The position numbers and the translations under genes are program-made. A stretch of 64,000 nucleotides of DNA from Acanthosoma haemorrhoidale (Eukaryota; Arthropoda; Insecta; Hemiptera; Acanthosomatidae): assembly GCA_930367205.1 (NCBI GenBank), contig OV884009.1, forward strand, positions 90,789,189 through 90,853,188, written 5' to 3'. Under the pieces are notes generated by a model. It did no database searches, was not told where the DNA came from, and was given only the letters and a program-made list of their open reading frames with translations. Below, piece after piece: positions 49,660-62,099 of this stretch; the stretch's first letter is position 1, and each line of letters begins with the position of its first letter.

Positions 49660-49805
49660 CTTTGGTTTGTTTAATAAACCTTGGGCTTCTAGAGATACTA
49701 ATATCTAGAGAACTAAATCATATACACTGTTAACATGTGTATGATTTAGTTGGCTATGAAAATGTTATGAAGAGTTGCAAGGTTTATAAAACAAACCAAT
49801 GAAAA
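49660..49805. repeat. Small hairpin-forming repeat (MITE-like)
   Basis: TTGGTTTGTTTAATAAACCT at 49664 pairs with AGGTTTATAAAACAAACCAA at 49780. Inside, CTAAATCATATACACTG pairs with CATGTGTATGATTTAG around a GTTAAC centre. TTTTCACTATGGTTTGTTCA near 50874 resembles the left end, suggesting a dispersed family. It lies in the intron between micro-exons 2 and 3. Confidence 0.5.
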
Positions 49806-50511
49806 AATTTAAACATGTAATTTTGTCTCTTATCAAACGCCTACACCCTGGAAAATAAAATAAAACAAGTTTGTTATAATAACACTTCATATATGTCAAG
49901 ACTTACCTAAATCTCGCTCAAAAAACATTGATATGATAATTTAAAATCTATATTTTATCTGGAAAACCTGAGCCTCATGCACTTACTTTCTTACCACTAG
50001 TCATTATCATTTGGAAGAGATGAGAGTCACTGAAGTTCGATGAAGCTCCGTTAGGTAAATTCAGGTTTCGTTCAAGTCACACTAAGAAGTTTACGTAACC
50101 TCTTTAAATAATTTAATTCCACCAGTTTGAACTGTATGTTAATTATTATAGAACGTTGCTGCTTAATTTATGAAAAGTTGGCTTTAAAACTTTATTAATA
50201 CTCACTCATCTAATTTTATCGCAGTGTAAGACGTATCCATTTTTTAAGAACGAAATAAGAAAAATAATCAAAAAACACACAACGCAAAGATATTTCAATT
50301 TACTACTAAGAAAATTGATAAAAATCGATTTTCAAACCAGAATGTAAGACGCACCCTAATTTTAAAACTGATTTTTTATATACACCGTCAATATAAGGTA
50401 TATGCTTCCTGTACACTATTGTGACATAGCCTCAAACTATTTATTGCTTTATTCAGCCATAATAAATTAAGGTGGTTTTACTCCTAAAGTATATGTACTT
50501 TTATGTTTCAG

Positions 50512-50568
50512 TGAGACTCCTCCTCCTCCAGATGGAGACGAAACAAGGAAGAAGGAAAAACACACTAG
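50512..50568 (+). CDS. Micro-exon 3 of plus-strand micro-exon gene
   Basis: The exon is 57 nt, with acceptor TTTATGTTTCAG and donor ACTAG then GTATTT, phase 2 at both ends. It encodes ETPPPPDGDETRKKEKHT, a Pro run followed by a mixed-charge tail. Same length as micro-exon 2 and the same base composition style as micro-exon 1. No domain is recognised. Confidence 0.58.
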
Positions 50569-52384
50569 GTATTTTTAATTGATTTATTATTTTATTATCA
50601 TCAATTAGACCTTTTAGTGGCGTGAAATGAACTTGTGGCTTAAGATAACGTCGAAGCGCTAAGTTGATAGAGGTTGGTCTGTCTGGCGTGACTATGGGTG
50701 AGGTGATTATTATATTGGCTAGAATCAGGTAAGAGTGGTGGCATTCTGTGGTGACCCTTTGGTAAAAGAGAGCTTAATTCTGAGTCAAAATTACATGGCA
50801 GTGCAGTCCAGTTTTTGAAGGGTCCCTACCAATGTCCTCCAAGCTGCAACAAGACTATCCAGTGTATATTTTCACTATGGTTTGTTCATTGAGCTTTGGT
50901 CTGTTGACACAATATCATTAAACAGACAACGTTCAAGTACCATCAAGGAGTACATTTATGAAAAAAGATATATATACATAATTACATAAAAGAAACAAGA
51001 TGTATACTAATTTTGTGCCTGTAAAAAATATAGTACAATGCAATAATTTAAACGACTAAATACTAACAGTTGTCTACGAACTATTATTTCTTAAATAAAA
51101 ATATTGGAAATATAAATTACTAAGAATAAATAAACCTGAGATAGCTGTCTATAATGACCTTTTAATGTGTGTAATTAGATTAGTACCATTACTGCCAAAG
51201 CTATAAATATAAAATGGAACATTTATTGAATATAAATGAACAATAAAAAAAAAGAAGAAGAAATTTGATTTACGTATACTCACATAAATAATTTGGAAAA
51301 GAGCTGTAAATGTTATAATATAAGCAGACCATTGTTGTACTGATGTATATGGATAGGTTTCATGATCAGCTGGGGAATGAATAATAACATATGTATATCT
51401 ATTTTAAAGAAATCAGAAATATCCAGTTATTTATGTAAGTATTTAATTAGTAAAAATCAAAAATCTAAACCTAAAAATTCACTGCTCACTTAACATTCAA
51501 TTTAAACATCAAGGTTAACTGTAATATTTTATAATTTGTAAAAATTGTTTAAAACTTTGGCATAAAAAGTATTAAGGTTCCCGCAAACTGTTTTATAAAT
51601 AACAGCGTTGTTTAAATTTCGAGTGGTGTGCTTTCTTATGTTACGAACAGTTCAGTTTCTTTATATTACAAATTGAAAAAAAATTACTCGTTTCGGGTGT
51701 CAATCCTAGTCGGCCCTCTTTGGCTATGTTTTAAGATTCTTCCCACAAAATCTGTTGTGTATAGAGCTCTTCATGTATTCATAATTTATAAATGACTTAT
51801 TGAATATACAAGGCGTGCCAACTCATTAAGACAGAATACGTCAAATGAATTTTGAGCGTAATTTTTGAATTACAATATGTTATAGATCTCATATAAAGCC
51901 AACCACTGCATAAAATAATATAATCAAATTATTCGAGTATTGCTAAAGTGTTATGAAATCTTCTTTGAATTAATGTTCAACTTGATAAAGTTTGTTTTAA
52001 AGTAAATCATCCGTAGTTCTCTTAGAATGTTAAATTGTTTCATGTTAATTAAAACGTTGAATCTGTTTCACCTCCGTAGCTATTTCGCCAACACATCCGC
52101 ATATAAGAATATGAATTGTCATTGAATAAGTGGTGTTTTTTTTTTATGTTGCTTTAAATGAGTCATGCCAAGTTAAGTCAGCTGACCTATGGACAGTGAG
52201 AAGGTCTTGGTACCTAGTTCTGGTATGTCTATAGATGGCCAATGACAGATATTCAGCAATATGCAGGGCTTGGTCCTTATGTAACATGGAACATGGTTAA
52301 TAACCAACCGTGGGCAAACTGTTATCGGATGCCGTCTGACAGTACAAACGTCGTACTCACTGTTATCAGCACTATTATATTAGT

Positions 52385-52757
52385 AGTCCATAATGATTTG
52401 GATCAATACGGTGGAATTGTACCATTGTTTAATTAAACGCTGTAGTTGATAGTCCACAATAATTTGGATCAATACGGTGGAATTGTACCATTGTTTAATT
52501 AAACGCTGTAGTTGATAGTCCACAATAATTTGGATCAATACGGTGGAATTGTACCATTGTTTAATTAAACGCTGTAGTTGATAGTCCAGAATGATTTGGA
52601 TCAATACGGTGGCATTGTACCATTGTTTAATTAAACGCTGTAGTTGATAGTCCAGAATGATTTGGATCAATACGGTGGAATTGTACCATTGTTTAATTAA
52701 ACGCTGTAGTTGATAGTCCAGAATGATTTGGATCAATACGGTGGAATTGTGTACCAT
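52385..52757. repeat. 66-bp minisatellite, about 5.7 copies
   Basis: GGATCAATACGGTGG recurs at exact 66-bp steps (52400, 52466, 52532, 52598, 52664, 52730). Copies differ by only a few bases, such as CCATAATGATT, CCACAATAATT and CCAGAATGATT, in the order of a stepwise expansion. Because 66 is divisible by 3, the minus strand stays open for 125 codons as a 22-residue repeat. No ATG context or homology suggests that it is translated. Confidence 0.92.
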
Positions 52758-53020
52758 TGTTTTTTACTCTCCGTTATGGGTTGACTGGCAGTAATGATCT
52801 ACATTAGATAACTGGCTGACGACTGGCGTTTAACGATATTTTGTTTGGTAAACTTAACTAATAATTTTTTTTTTTACTATGTATCAATTTAACATATGCT
52901 TCTTTTTACGTGTTAAAATATTTTTTTTTCATCTACGCTGCACTACAAAAATTTTTCAAATTATCAGTGTTTTATGATATATAATTCTAATAGTAACTTG
53001 CTTGTTCTCTTATGTTACAG

Positions 53021-53083
53021 TCTACTGAATTCAGCAGCATCTTCTAGTGACGTAGACTCATCTGATGTACCTGAAAACGTTAG
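53021..53083 (+). CDS. Micro-exon 4 of plus-strand micro-exon gene
   Basis: The exon is 63 nt, with acceptor TCTTATGTTACAG and donor GTTAG then GTAAAA, phase 2 at both ends. It encodes LLNSAASSSDVDSSDVPENV, a Ser/Asp-rich acidic segment of a type often phosphorylated by CK2, though that is only inference. It lies 264 bp after the end of the 66-bp minisatellite in the preceding intron. Confidence 0.58.
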
Positions 53084-55989
53084 GTAAAATAAACTATATT
53101 CGTATATCCTCAAAATTCAATTTCACAAGGTCAACACACTTCTGAAACCCCTCCCTTCATCTATTCACCATGCTTCTTCCATGGGCATCTTAAGCCCTAG
53201 GTTATTTATTATGCAACAGTCTCAAATTTCATTTTATTATTTAGAACTTTTAATTTATTTACTTTTAGAGCTTTTGGATTATATATTGTAATGTTTACTT
53301 ATAACCTTTAAAAAAAATGTAAATTAAACATATACTTTATTATATCTCTGGAGGGTCTTTAGCAACCACATATTTACGTAAAATAAAAAAATAAGACATA
53401 CTCGTTTACTGTTTATGACTCCTTCACAAATTTTCTGTCGAATGTTTGCCTTGCTCCATCCAACTATTGTGTTTTGTGATCCCGACGCTCGAAATACAAT
53501 GATAGAATCCACCAATATCCAAATATGATGTATGAAGGGATATGCTGGGATGCCATGATACGAGTTAATACGAAGAAGTAAGAGTTAGGAGGGCCCTTAC
53601 GTCAAATACGTTTGCACCTGCACAAAATCGTCGTCAAGATCTCTCTTCTCCAGCGATTGTAAACAACTCACATATCTATCAAACAACTGCTCCACTCAAG
53701 TTACTATAAACAACTGAAGTCCTGGCGTCTCTCTCGGCTGTTCCAATTACTGACAGTTCCTCCTTTTGCATTCACTTGTTTTGAATTTAAACTTTTTATA
53801 ATTTATTTTATATTATTTAATAATTTCTATAATAAAATAATCCTTATCTCAAATTACTCCTTGAAAATATCATTACAATATAGAATTAAAAAAACACCCA
53901 ATGCTATAATTGTGGCAACGGCTTCCGTAGGAATCAGAAGATGAGTTTCAATGACACTGAAGCTATAGTGCCAGTAGGAGAAAGAGAAACAATTAAATAG
54001 TTGAGTTAGACCTTCGCAAGAGAACTGAATGAAATTAAGTTGCGCTACGACAATCAATGAAAATACGATTAAGCTGATTGTCTCAATATTAATTGCAGTC
54101 CGGCCTAAAGCTGAAAGTAGTCAACCATTATAATGCAATACGAAAAATGTGTACCATAGATTTGTTTCCACGACGCGTGGCTTGGTGAACCTTGAGGTAC
54201 TTGAGGCTCGTACTTGCAGGCTTGTGATCTGTCGAATTCTGACTGGGAAACGTTCCCCTGGTTTCCTGAGAAAAATAATCTGTTTCTCGCTAATCGCCTC
54301 ACCTGGAGTCAATTTGGGCATCTATTTCTATGTTTTTATCGGTCTAGAATCGAATGCAACTGTCTCCAAATAGAAATTTTTAGTTGTTCTGCCGTTATGA
54401 CGTTATAATTAATAACAATAAAAATTTTCAAGAACCATTAGCTCAATTTTTGTTAATTAAAAAAAAATTAAATTATTAATACCTTGGCTTCTTCACTTAA
54501 AGGAAGGTGTTTCCATTTTGTTTTAGGTCCCGAGCTTGAAACAAATGGGTCCGATGAATCCAGAATCATGTAAAATACGTATTCGTTTGTCGAAGGGCTG
54601 GATGAGGACTCTGCCTTATTTATTCCAGAGGCTAGGTTATATACTCGTAGTCCAGAGGGTAGGATGTATAGTCCAGAGGGTAGGATGTATTAAGACTTTG
54701 CACGGCGCCCCTCTCACTTCTTTTGCCACAGCCTTTGAGGTTTTTAGTTGACCCTCCACAAGTATGTCAACGGGCAGAATCATATTCGTCAATATCGAGG
54801 AAACTGAACACATAACCATTTTCCATCCTCTCACCTTACTTATCATAGACTTAAAACTAACTTACATCTAACAATAAAAACTTTAACTAAATCATAACCT
54901 AATTTTCCCCGTCAGTCATCGATGTCAGTTGCCATCGATGTGGGAAGGGTGGTGGGGTCATAGTGTGGGTTTGTAAGGTGCTGCAACGAGTCAACAAAAC
55001 TTGATGGGTCTCCGGTGGGTGAACTCACCTACCGATGCCACACCAAGCAACGGGTGCAGGTCAGCGTTCTCGAGAGAGGTGTCCGACATACCTCTTTATT
55101 GTTATTATATATCCGTGTTCTTTAAAACGGTGTTGCGATCAGATAGGCAAAAATCGGCAGCTAAAGTTCACAGGTCTATACATGACATTATGTAAAATAT
55201 AAATAAACTATTCAGAAGGCGGAGGAAGCAGCAGCTTTTTTTGCAGTTTAAAAACGTGGGATAATCACGGAATAGTTACTCAAAATCACATTTAATTACG
55301 ATTTATTCTCCAATCAGTGCATATAAAGGATACTTAAGTACATATACAAAAACAATATTATGGTAAATAATTTTAGAAACGAACCTATGAGTTGTAAAAT
55401 GATGTAATATTAATAAAATATACAATTCCTCACATTTAAGAGGTGTCAGCACACCCTAAACATTTTTTTAGAGCAAAATCACTATGATACCCAAATCCTA
55501 TGGTTCATTAAGTGTTGAAAACAAGCACCAGGCTATCGAAAATTTCCCTTTCGGAAAAAAATCATTTTCCGAAAGAACCCCATTGTGCGGCGGACAATAT
55601 TTTATATCACGAAAAAGTTGAATAAACCTCAAAAAAGACAATTAGAAGATTCAAACCTCATAACTTATTAGATTTTTGGAATCTATTGATTTTATTTTAT
55701 GGATTATCATAAAATCAATATCGGACTTGAATTGACTGCTTTCAAAATCCAAAGTATCGCTTCAAACGGCTTTTCTACAATTTAGTATAGAATCCACTAA
55801 AATCTGAGAGATTAAATGACCAGAAATTTGTTAAATTATAAAAACAAACAAATTAACGTTAAAAAAAGTTTCAGATGAGGTTTTTAGCATGCAACTGATT
55901 TACAATTGGTTTCCTCTCCCCCCTCAATTATAAATTACTAGTTGTAATGCTTCTTCGCTTAATGGAAGCAATTTCTTTGGTGTGAAATA
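53084..55989. other. Intron between micro-exons 4 and 5, left part
   Basis: Holds GC-richer patches at 53560-53770, 54100-54330 and 54530-55200 with short frames on both strands. GTCCAGAGGGTAGGATGTAT occurs in adjacent copies near 54651 and 54671. None is assigned; they look like old insertions. Confidence 0.35.
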
Positions 55990-56540
55990 AATTGGTCAAA
56001 TGTGGAACACATCTTCATTGGTGGCGATTCGCGAAATCTTTCTTGAATTGAGGATTCTGAAGTATTTGTTGTCTTTGTTCCCACATTCATGGGCCTCTTT
56101 GAATATTTTTTCCCTAAGTGAAATGATTGTTACTTGTAATGAATGGATTCCACAATCCATTCAACTTTTTCTTCACGAATCAATTGGGTTTCTTTTTTTT
56201 TAAACTGAAATTTCAAGGACCTGCAGTCCCTTGTAGAAGATTGGCGATAATTTTACCACACATTCGCTGTTTCATCTAAATCAAGGGTGATCCTTCCAAG
56301 TACAATAGACGTCATGAATAGGTTTCTGTCAGAATATTCCAAGTCTTCCGAAATTTTCTGCATAAATTCAGATTGACCAGAAGCTCCGGCACAACCCCAT
56401 TTCTTATGCAGTGTTAGTATTTGAGAGTTCAGCTTGAGTTTTTGTTTTCACAATATGAGTGGTCTTTTGATCAAGCATCTCCTGTAAACTGGAAGTAACT
56501 GAAGTTTACATGAGAACTAACTCATTCCATCTTAACCCTT
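55990..56540 (-). pseudogene. Possible Transib/RAG1-like transposase remnant
   Basis: The minus frame from 56415 gives HKKWGCAGASGQSEFMQK, then NLFMTSIVLGRITLD and SSTRDCRSLKFQFKKKET, with two stops in about 130 codons. This order (K-W-G-C-D-G-S-S-G, a beta stretch ending in PLRL, then PSS.R.CRP...F..Et) is the pattern I associate with RAG1/Transib-type cores, where the Asp after Cys is the first catalytic residue. Here that codon is GCC (Ala). An upstream piece in another frame, SSLQEMLDQKTTHIV near 56490, fits the preceding helix. Assignment is from memory of the pattern. Confidence 0.4.
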
Positions 56541-58653
56541 CAGTGAGTGTAACTGAACATTATCAAGAAAACACTCTTTTTTTGAAACCAATATTTTTTT
56601 TAGCTTAGGAAAATATCAAAAATCAAGAACATTAGTTGCTTTCTACCTTGGTTTGAGATATCGGCCAAATCTTGTCACGATACCAAATAACGCAACTACA
56701 AACTCGCCTTTCAGCCATTCACTGTACCTCTGCAAAACCCAGTTTTACTGTAAGAAACAGCTTTGAGCTTTTGCTTATAGTGAGGTAAAAACCTCTTATC
56801 AATCTCTTGAGTTATGTGGACAGCTTGGACGTTTCTAACAGCTGGGTACCGTGTTAGACATTTTTTTCAAATCAAGTTCACACACCACACCACACGTTAT
56901 CCCCAAATCGCTCACTTCAACTGTATTACTTAAATTTGAAATTAAAATGAAATATAAATCTGCTTCATGTTCCTTCTCTATCCAAATACAGTGATAAACT
57001 AAATCATATATGAACAAGTTGTTTACATTTCATTTTCTTTGTCTACATAAACAACATTCTTTACACTCTTCACCGTCACAACAAATACTGAATAATAGAT
57101 ACGGTCTGGTGCGATATTTATGCCAGCACTAGTCCATTGCCATACCTAACAAAAAATATTAAGGAGAGAATGGAGAAAACCAAAGTATTTTTGTAAAGTT
57201 TATAAACTTTTTTATGAGTATCCAAGTTCTATCATGCATTTTTATGAAATTCTACAGCAGTTTTCAGTTAAATATTATCATCTATTAAAATATCTGTAAT
57301 TATAAAATAATGTAAAATATTACATTATGATTTGAAAAGAAGTTATTTGATTTTGATTAGTCAGAAATGTCTTTAGTTATTCATATAACGTCACTGTTTA
57401 CATATTTAAAAATTTCACCGCTGAAGGTGGATATTGATGTTAGTGCACGTTAAAAGTTATTTGTACTGGAAAGGAAAAATTTTACGAAGGAAATTAAACT
57501 GAATCAGTGTCCTATAGCTAATTATTAACAAAAAATGTTAGTTACATTTAAAGAATTTTCATCATAATGATTTGGGTTTTTGGACACCTGGTTCCTATCT
57601 TTATGTCCTTGATGTCGTGGATTCCATATAATAGGTTCTCCCTTGTACAAATTCATAAACTCTATTATAACTTCATTATTCCACTCCATTATGAACTACT
57701 TGAAAATTACTTCTAAAAACTCACACATGCCGTGGAAAATGGTGCACGGGCCGTTCTAGCTTGTCATATGCCGAATGCACGAGCCTTTGATGTTGGAAGC
57801 TAGGAAAAGGACGAGTCACCCCTGATCACCTCGAGCCATGACGACTTTTTATGTTTCCAAAGCGTGACAAAGACAAACTTCGACTGGGCTCGTCAAGCCA
57901 CGAGTCGTGGGAAGAAATTACAACTCGGAGAATAGAGACACACAAAAGTGCATAAGATATGGTTTGATTCAAGCCTACCACATCACCATTGATTTTTTTA
58001 ATAAACATCGGAAATGACATAAATATACATTGGGGTAAAGCCATACCTAGAACTGGTCTCATGTTTTATTTTTTACTCTAAAATGTATCTTGTATATTTA
58101 TTTATTGCATTATTTAGTTTACTAGTTTATTAATAAAAAGTATTGTAGATATATACTGATTGATGATTATTCTCAAGCAACTCGGCTTACTTGAGGAGCC
58201 TCACTTCATTGTATTTTTATAAATTTATTTATTATTGAGCACAAACTGCAACTGAGTGTCTATGTTATTACATTGGTAGTTAGTATAAGGTGCTATATAT
58301 TATATATGTTACCTTTTAAATGATTTATTAGATTATTGAAGAATAGGTGCTTTAAGTATTTTATTTTTCTAATTGTTTTTATTATTTGTATTTTTCACTT
58401 TAAGAAAGGTTTATAGATTAGTTATACACTTGCTTTTATCTCAATCATACTTTCAACTTCTTTATATTTATTTATTTTTCTCGTTTTATTTAATGAGATT
58501 GATGTACTGCTGTATTACATGTAAAATTGTCTCTGTTATTTCTAGGGATTTCTCATGTCTCAGAATAATAAAACATTTTCTATTCTATCACTTTCATAAT
58601 TGATAAAGATGCTGTAACTTTAAAAGCAAACAATCTGTCTTTTTATGTTACAG

Positions 58654-58704
58654 TGGAACTCGTCTCGAAGATGTTGAGATTTCAGAAAGTAATAAAAGTT
58701 CTAA
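58654..58704 (+). CDS. Micro-exon 5 of plus-strand micro-exon gene (duplicate of 6)
   Basis: The exon is 51 nt, with acceptor TTTTATGTTACAG and a consensus donor TCTAA then GTAAGT, phase 2 at both ends. It encodes GTRLEDVEISESNKSS. It has the same length as micro-exon 6, the same last five bases (TCTAA), and 7 of 16 residues identical with no gaps. That points to exon duplication with divergence. Confidence 0.62.
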
Positions 58705-60279
58705 GTAAGTTTAATTTTTTTACACTTTGAATATTTTTTTTTCTTCAAAATTTTGTAGTACACAAAATGTCGCAATTAAGGGTGTTGTTAAAACCATGCT
58801 GTTTATTTCTTAAAACATGGATATTTGTCAGCAAAACACTAAATGTTTTCTTAAATCAAGATGGTTTTATATTGAGTTTTTATTATAAAATCATTGAATT
58901 TTTCATAAACACTGATCGGGATTTAAGACAGTAACACCAATGTGGGAGTCGATGCTTTAGCACCGTTACCACCTCATGGCCCATGTTTGATTTAACACTG
59001 AGATATCCGTTTTAAACATCCAACTTCTCATGTTAAAACATTAGTGCTCATCTCTTAAAATATTGATGTTTTTAAATTAAAGCATACATATTTTCATCTA
59101 TTAGCATCGAGTTAAATTAAATGTTAACATTTAAAGTATCAATGATATCAATGCTGAAAACTGGCTACACCTAACATTCACCATGTAGATCCCACGTTTA
59201 GACCGTTCACAACAATGTGTTATCATGCTGAGATAATAAGCTAAATATTTATTTTTCATTTAAAAACTTTTATTCATTTCAATTTCATTTTTAGAAGAAT
59301 ATATGTATCTAATTTTAACAAATAAAGTCCACCCTTATTTAAATTTTATTTTCAATAGATATGTGCAATAGCTATGTTTCTTTTCAACTTTCATTATCGA
59401 CAGAAAACTCCATTAATATATAAAATATCGTAATCATGGATAGCCCTTAAAGTCTGATCATCATTGGCTCTTAGTTTTTAGAGGTGTATCTTCATTCTCA
59501 GTTCTTATTTGATATTCATTTTTTTTATAAATACGATTGCTAAAGAGCCTTACAATCATTCTTTTATATATATTTGTTGCCATCATATTTATGGTGACTC
59601 ATTTCATAATATGTTTGATGTTCCCTTACTATTAACTTATGTTTATTGTTTATTAAGTTTAAAATTATTAACAAAATCATAAACATCTGTATTTATGAAA
59701 ATATATTGGTTTAAATCTTTTTATAATCATATCATTATTTTATTTATATTTGAGTTGTGTCAAACGTATAAGTTTAATCTTAACTTATTTATCCATTAAA
59801 TGTAAATTTGTATGTTCATTTCTATTGTACAGTTAGTAGTGCTATTATAATTTTAGGCATGGTGGTTTCGTTTCATTCACAGCTATTGTTCTTATTAAAC
59901 TTTTGTTTCATTAAAATAACTTTTCAGTTTCATTTATATTTTACAATGACATCTAAATTGGACCTCAATAAAACCAAGGATACACCTTTAAAATTATTAT
60001 AACCATGTAAATAATCACGCGTTAAAAAAAAAACATTTTTTGTGTTAAAGTTATGAAATCGATGTTAGTGTCAATTTCAAAGACAACTTGTGATTAAAAT
60101 AAAAACAAATTGTATATTTTTGATCAGTATGTTGAGATCTCTAGTTTCCCTTATTAAATGATCCAATAAACAATAAATATGGTGCTCTACTCAAAATTTT
60201 AGATGTTCTTTTTTAATGCCAATTAATTACTTGATCGATGGTACTAAATCATTTCTTTATGTATACGGTCGCCTTGCTT
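58705..60279. other. Intron between micro-exons 5 and 6, left part
   Basis: AT-rich sequence with no supported feature. Short frames at 59808-60002 are uninformative. Confidence 0.45.
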
Positions 60280-60390
60280 ATGTTTTAAATTTTAAATAAG
60301 ACCTCTATGAAAAATTTCAAATCCCTAGCTTGAACAGGAACCTTACAGAGACCAAAACCGACCAACAGACAGACAGACAGACAGATATGA
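60280..60390 (+). repeat. Dispersed short repeat, copy 1, with (CAGA)n tail
   Basis: The block ACCTCTATGAAAAATTTCAA, then CTAGCTTGAACAGGAACC and TTACAGAGACC, is followed by a GACAGACAGACA run at 60366-60386. It corresponds in order to the block at 63900-63965. This may be a SINE-like or MITE-like family. Confidence 0.45.
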
Positions 60391-60621
60391 AAACATAACG
60401 GTTTCTCCTTTTGGAAAATTCTATGAAACCATAAAAACAAAAAGCACACATATATATGTTTATATGACAGTTTTTTTAAAAAATTTTTTGGTAATTATAT
60501 ATAAGATTTTATTAGGCTAAGTACAATAAAAGTTGTTTGATGAGGATAAACTTTATATCTAACTGTACCCTTTAATTTTTAATAGAATAATCTTTATTGT
60601 CAAGATAAGTGTGTACATAAC

Positions 60622-60623
<2 letters not shown>

Positions 60624-60664
<41 letters not shown>
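60624..60664 (+). repeat. (TA)n microsatellite
   Basis: A TA run of about 40 bp in the intron between micro-exons 5 and 6. Confidence 0.9.
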
Positions 60665-60667
<3 letters not shown>

Positions 60668-60734
60668 ACGTTCTTCTAATATATTAGTTTTATTGTTAAC
60701 TTTAAATTTATTTTATTTGCTATTTACTATTAGG

Positions 60735-61830
60735 TTCTAATAACAAAAATGAATCTGGCAAAAAGATGAATTTAATTACAAAAAAAAACAACTTAAATTA
60801 ATTATTTATAAATACTTGTTTACAATTTTGCTTCTTCTTCTTCTTTTATCCTCATCAATTATTTCCAAACCAAATCAATTCTTTTTCTTTTCTTGCAATG
60901 GCTCTTCTTGGTTCTGCCAAGTCCAATACCACTAACCAAAAGAAAATTTAAATTCTTTCTGACACACAATTTTCAGCTAACATGTATCACGGGCCGATCC
61001 CAAAACCAGAGTCTAACTGTGTTTGTTCTCTCATTTGAACCACAAAAACAACTAATTATAACTGGCTAAAACTAGAGAGTAATTCTGTGTGTGTTCCTTA
61101 TGATACAAACAACAACTATACTCTCATTTGTTTGTTTCATCCACTCTCAATTGTTTTTATTTTGCCTTCTTGATAAGTTGGATTAAATATTTATATAAAA
61201 ACTCCACAATATTTAATATCAGAACAATATATTGTTATGTTTTTTATATTTTTTGTTCAAATAATTTTTTATCTGAGGTTTTAAGGTTCTGTTAATAGAA
61301 AAAAGAAAAAACTCTGGCAAAAGGAAAATTAGATATTACAAAACTTTCTTTAATTCTTCATATAAGCACAGCTGTGACAAATTTACAATGTTATTAACAA
61401 ATTTTCTATTTTACCATAATATTATTTTCACGACTGGCCAGATTTACTAATTTTTGTGCCCTTTTCTTCTTGCTTCTTTAACTTGGTCTGCCATGCGATC
61501 AGTAATATCCAATTAGATCATCTCAATCCTCTTGCTCTGGTAAAACTCTTCTGCCTACAACTGTTCTCCGACATGCCAAATCACCATTAAATAAAAAATT
61601 GTTAAAGTTCTACAAATTTCACTCTCTTAATTTTAACAGCCCTTGTCTCATGAGCTCACCAATAGAACAACCTAACGCCATATTTTTTTCAAGCACCCCT
61701 CTTTTGTTTTTATCGCCTTCTTGACACACGGGTCGTTGACGCCCTTTTATTTCAAATTCAAATCCTTGATGAATAAAATTTACAACATCAAATATCACAA
61801 CAATGTATATATTTATATATAAAAAATTGA
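60735..61830 (+). repeat. Diverged direct duplication of about 550 bp
   Basis: 60735-61260 and 61290-61830 share ordered blocks: CTGGCAAAA.G then ATTACAAAA near the start, CTTCTTGCTTCTT/CTTTTCTTGC then TTGG(T)TCTGCC, CCTTCTTGA.A.., and a final AACA(C)AATATAT run. Identity is low and patchy, so it is an old duplication. Neither half has a coding frame. Confidence 0.35.
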
Positions 61831-62099
61831 TTTATTTACATTGTTTACAGAGCACAATATAATCAGTAATGTTATTTTTGAAATAGTCTAAACAACTTAC
61901 TACTTTTTCCTTTGTAGGAAAAAATAGAAAACACCTACAGAAATGAAAACAATATGTGAAGTACAGCTTAAATTGAGTTTATAACTGCAACAGAGCACTG
62001 CTGCATAGGGTGCAACATTATTTTGTAGTAGATACATTTACAATTTATATTAAATGAGAAGAATGTATTTGGTCCGTTTGTGAATGCATATTTTTAATG

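Noticed and set aside
54528..54571. Segment after TTTTGTTTTAG as another micro-exon
   Set aside because: The phase-2 frame hits a stop at once, and the open frames are not symmetric.
61850..61875. 15-nt symmetric exon candidate AGCACAATATAATCA
   Set aside because: Too short to distinguish from chance, with a weak GTAATG donor.
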